NCBI GenBank assembly: GCA_025929455.1
Contig: JAICMB010000142.1
Span: forward strand, 1 to 7,578
Reading direction: 5' to 3'
DNA: 7,578 nt
Source of the DNA: Bryobacteraceae bacterium
GTDB taxonomy: Bacteria; Acidobacteriota; Terriglobia; Bryobacterales; Bryobacteraceae
Below the pieces are notes generated by a model. The model ran no database searches and was not told where the DNA came from. It saw only the letters and a program-made list of their open reading frames with translations. The position numbers were made by a program, and so were the translations under genes. Shown here piece by piece: positions 6,813 through 7,578 of the stretch; within the stretch, counting starts at the first letter, position 1; each line of letters starts with the position of its first letter.

Positions 6813-7578
6813 ATGTATAACGCTCGTCTCCATCGCTTTGCAGTCCTGCTGGCGGCGTGCACCCTCCTCCTCGTAGTTGCGGGCGCTTTCGTCACCAGTA
6901 AACAGGCGGGCCTCTCCGTGCCCGATTGGCCGCTATCGTACGGCAAAGTGATGCCGCCCATGATTGGCGGAGTGTTCTATGAGCACGGCCATCGCATGGT
7001 GGCCACTACCGTCGGTTTCCTGACTGTCGTCCTCGCCGTCTGGTTGTGGCGCGCCGAAAAGCGCCGCTGGGTCCGCAATCTCGGCATCGCAGCCGTGGGT
7101 GCCGTCATCCTGCAAGGCGTTTTGGGTGGCCTCACGGTGCTGTTCTTATTGCCGAAGCCTATCAGCATCGGTCACGCCTGCCTTGCGCAGCTTTTCTTCT
7201 GCACCGTCGTATCGCTCGCGGTCGTCACCTCAGCATCGTGGCATCGAGAACCACACCGCGTCGTCGATTCCGGCTGGCCTTCGCTGCGCTCCATCGCCAT
7301 CACGGTTCCTGTCCTGATCTTTTTCCAACTGCTGCTCGGCGCTGCGTTCCGCCACAAAGCCGCCGGCGTGGTGCCGCACATCGTCGGCGCTATGATCGTT
7401 TCCGCCGCGGTTCTCATCCTCGGAATTTTCGTGTTGGTGCAATTCCCCGAGCACGGCGCACTGCGCCGCCCCGCGCTCGCGCTGCTGTTCATTACGTTTA
7501 CGCAGGTGCTGCTTGGCATCGCGGCATATATGCTGCGCGTATCTACCGCCGATCAATTCGTCGTACCGTGGCCCACCG
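6813..7578 (+). CDS. ctaA: Heme A synthase, CtaA/Cox15 family (partial, 3' end outside window)
   Basis: 255 codons are open to the right edge with no stop. The family enzyme oxidises the methyl group of heme O to a formyl group, producing heme A for aa3-type cytochrome oxidases in the inner membrane. About seven hydrophobic segments are visible (roughly 9-27, 64-80, 90-112, 117-139, 160-178, 188-210, 221-242), of the usual eight. The first loop has TSKQAGLSVPDWPLSYG, a Cox15/CtaA hallmark. YEHGHRM carries E57 and H60, matching the catalytic Glu and heme-ligand His of the family. Further conserved histidines are H121 (ISIGHACLAQ) and H189 (VVPHIVGA); the last histidine should lie beyond the edge. 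The first loop has no cysteines, unlike some CtaA proteins with a Cys pair. No Shine-Dalgarno is seen before the ATG, but the N-terminus aligns well with a first TM helix. Downstream neighbours may include heme O synthase or oxidase subunits. Confidence 0.93.
   Translation, partial: MYNARLHRFAVLLAACTLLLVVAGAFVTSKQAGLSVPDWPLSYGKVMPPMIGGVFYEHGHRMVATTVGFLTVVLAVWLWRAEKRRWVRNLGIAAVGAVILQGVLGGLTVLFLLPKPISIGHACLAQLFFCTVVSLAVVTSASWHREPHRVVDSGWPSLRSIAITVPVLIFFQLLLGAAFRHKAAGVVPHIVGAMIVSAAVLILGIFVLVQFPEHGALRRPALALLFITFTQVLLGIAAYMLRVSTADQFVVPWPT

Overview
The window looks like ordinary chromosomal DNA from a GC-rich, Gram-negative, aerobic bacterium. It encodes a TolC-type outer-membrane channel, periplasmic secreted proteins and heme A synthase, which implies an outer membrane and an a-type cytochrome oxidase. 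The PadR-like regulator tail in front of a TolC-RND-adaptor operon, and the sequence style of the pump and heme A synthase, fit an acidobacterium (Solibacter/Bryobacter-like). That assignment comes from recalled family resemblance and is tentative.

Layout. (1) Positions 3-5723, plus strand: a tightly packed operon. It holds the 3' end of a winged-helix regulator (PadR-like), a TolC-family outer-membrane factor, a 1048-residue RND permease and a periplasmic adaptor. The junctions are a 23-nt overlap, a 19-nt gap and a 17-nt overlap, so the four genes are probably co-transcribed and partly translationally coupled. Together the last three should form an envelope-spanning, proton-driven export pump; the substrate cannot be read from the sequence. 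(2) Positions 5720-6625, minus strand: a secreted parvulin-type (PpiC/SurA-like) fold protein. It converges on the adaptor gene so closely that the two stop codons overlap. (3) Positions 6626-6812: a 187-nt divergent intergenic region with weak promoter-like hexamers on both strands and a perfect 10-bp palindrome. (4) Positions 6813-7578, plus strand: the first 255 codons of heme A synthase (CtaA/Cox15), cut by the window edge.

No new multi-gene system is apparent. The points most worth a second look are residue-level departures inside known families. The RND permease has Asp-Glu instead of Asp-Asp in TM4 and lacks the TM10 lysine of the AcrB proton relay. The parvulin-like protein lacks both conserved domain histidines. 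The adaptor keeps only part of the RLS hairpin-tip motif. The 4-bp stop-stop overlap is also notable because it leaves no room for a terminator between two convergent genes. No RNA genes, CRISPR arrays, insertion sequences or attachment sites were seen.
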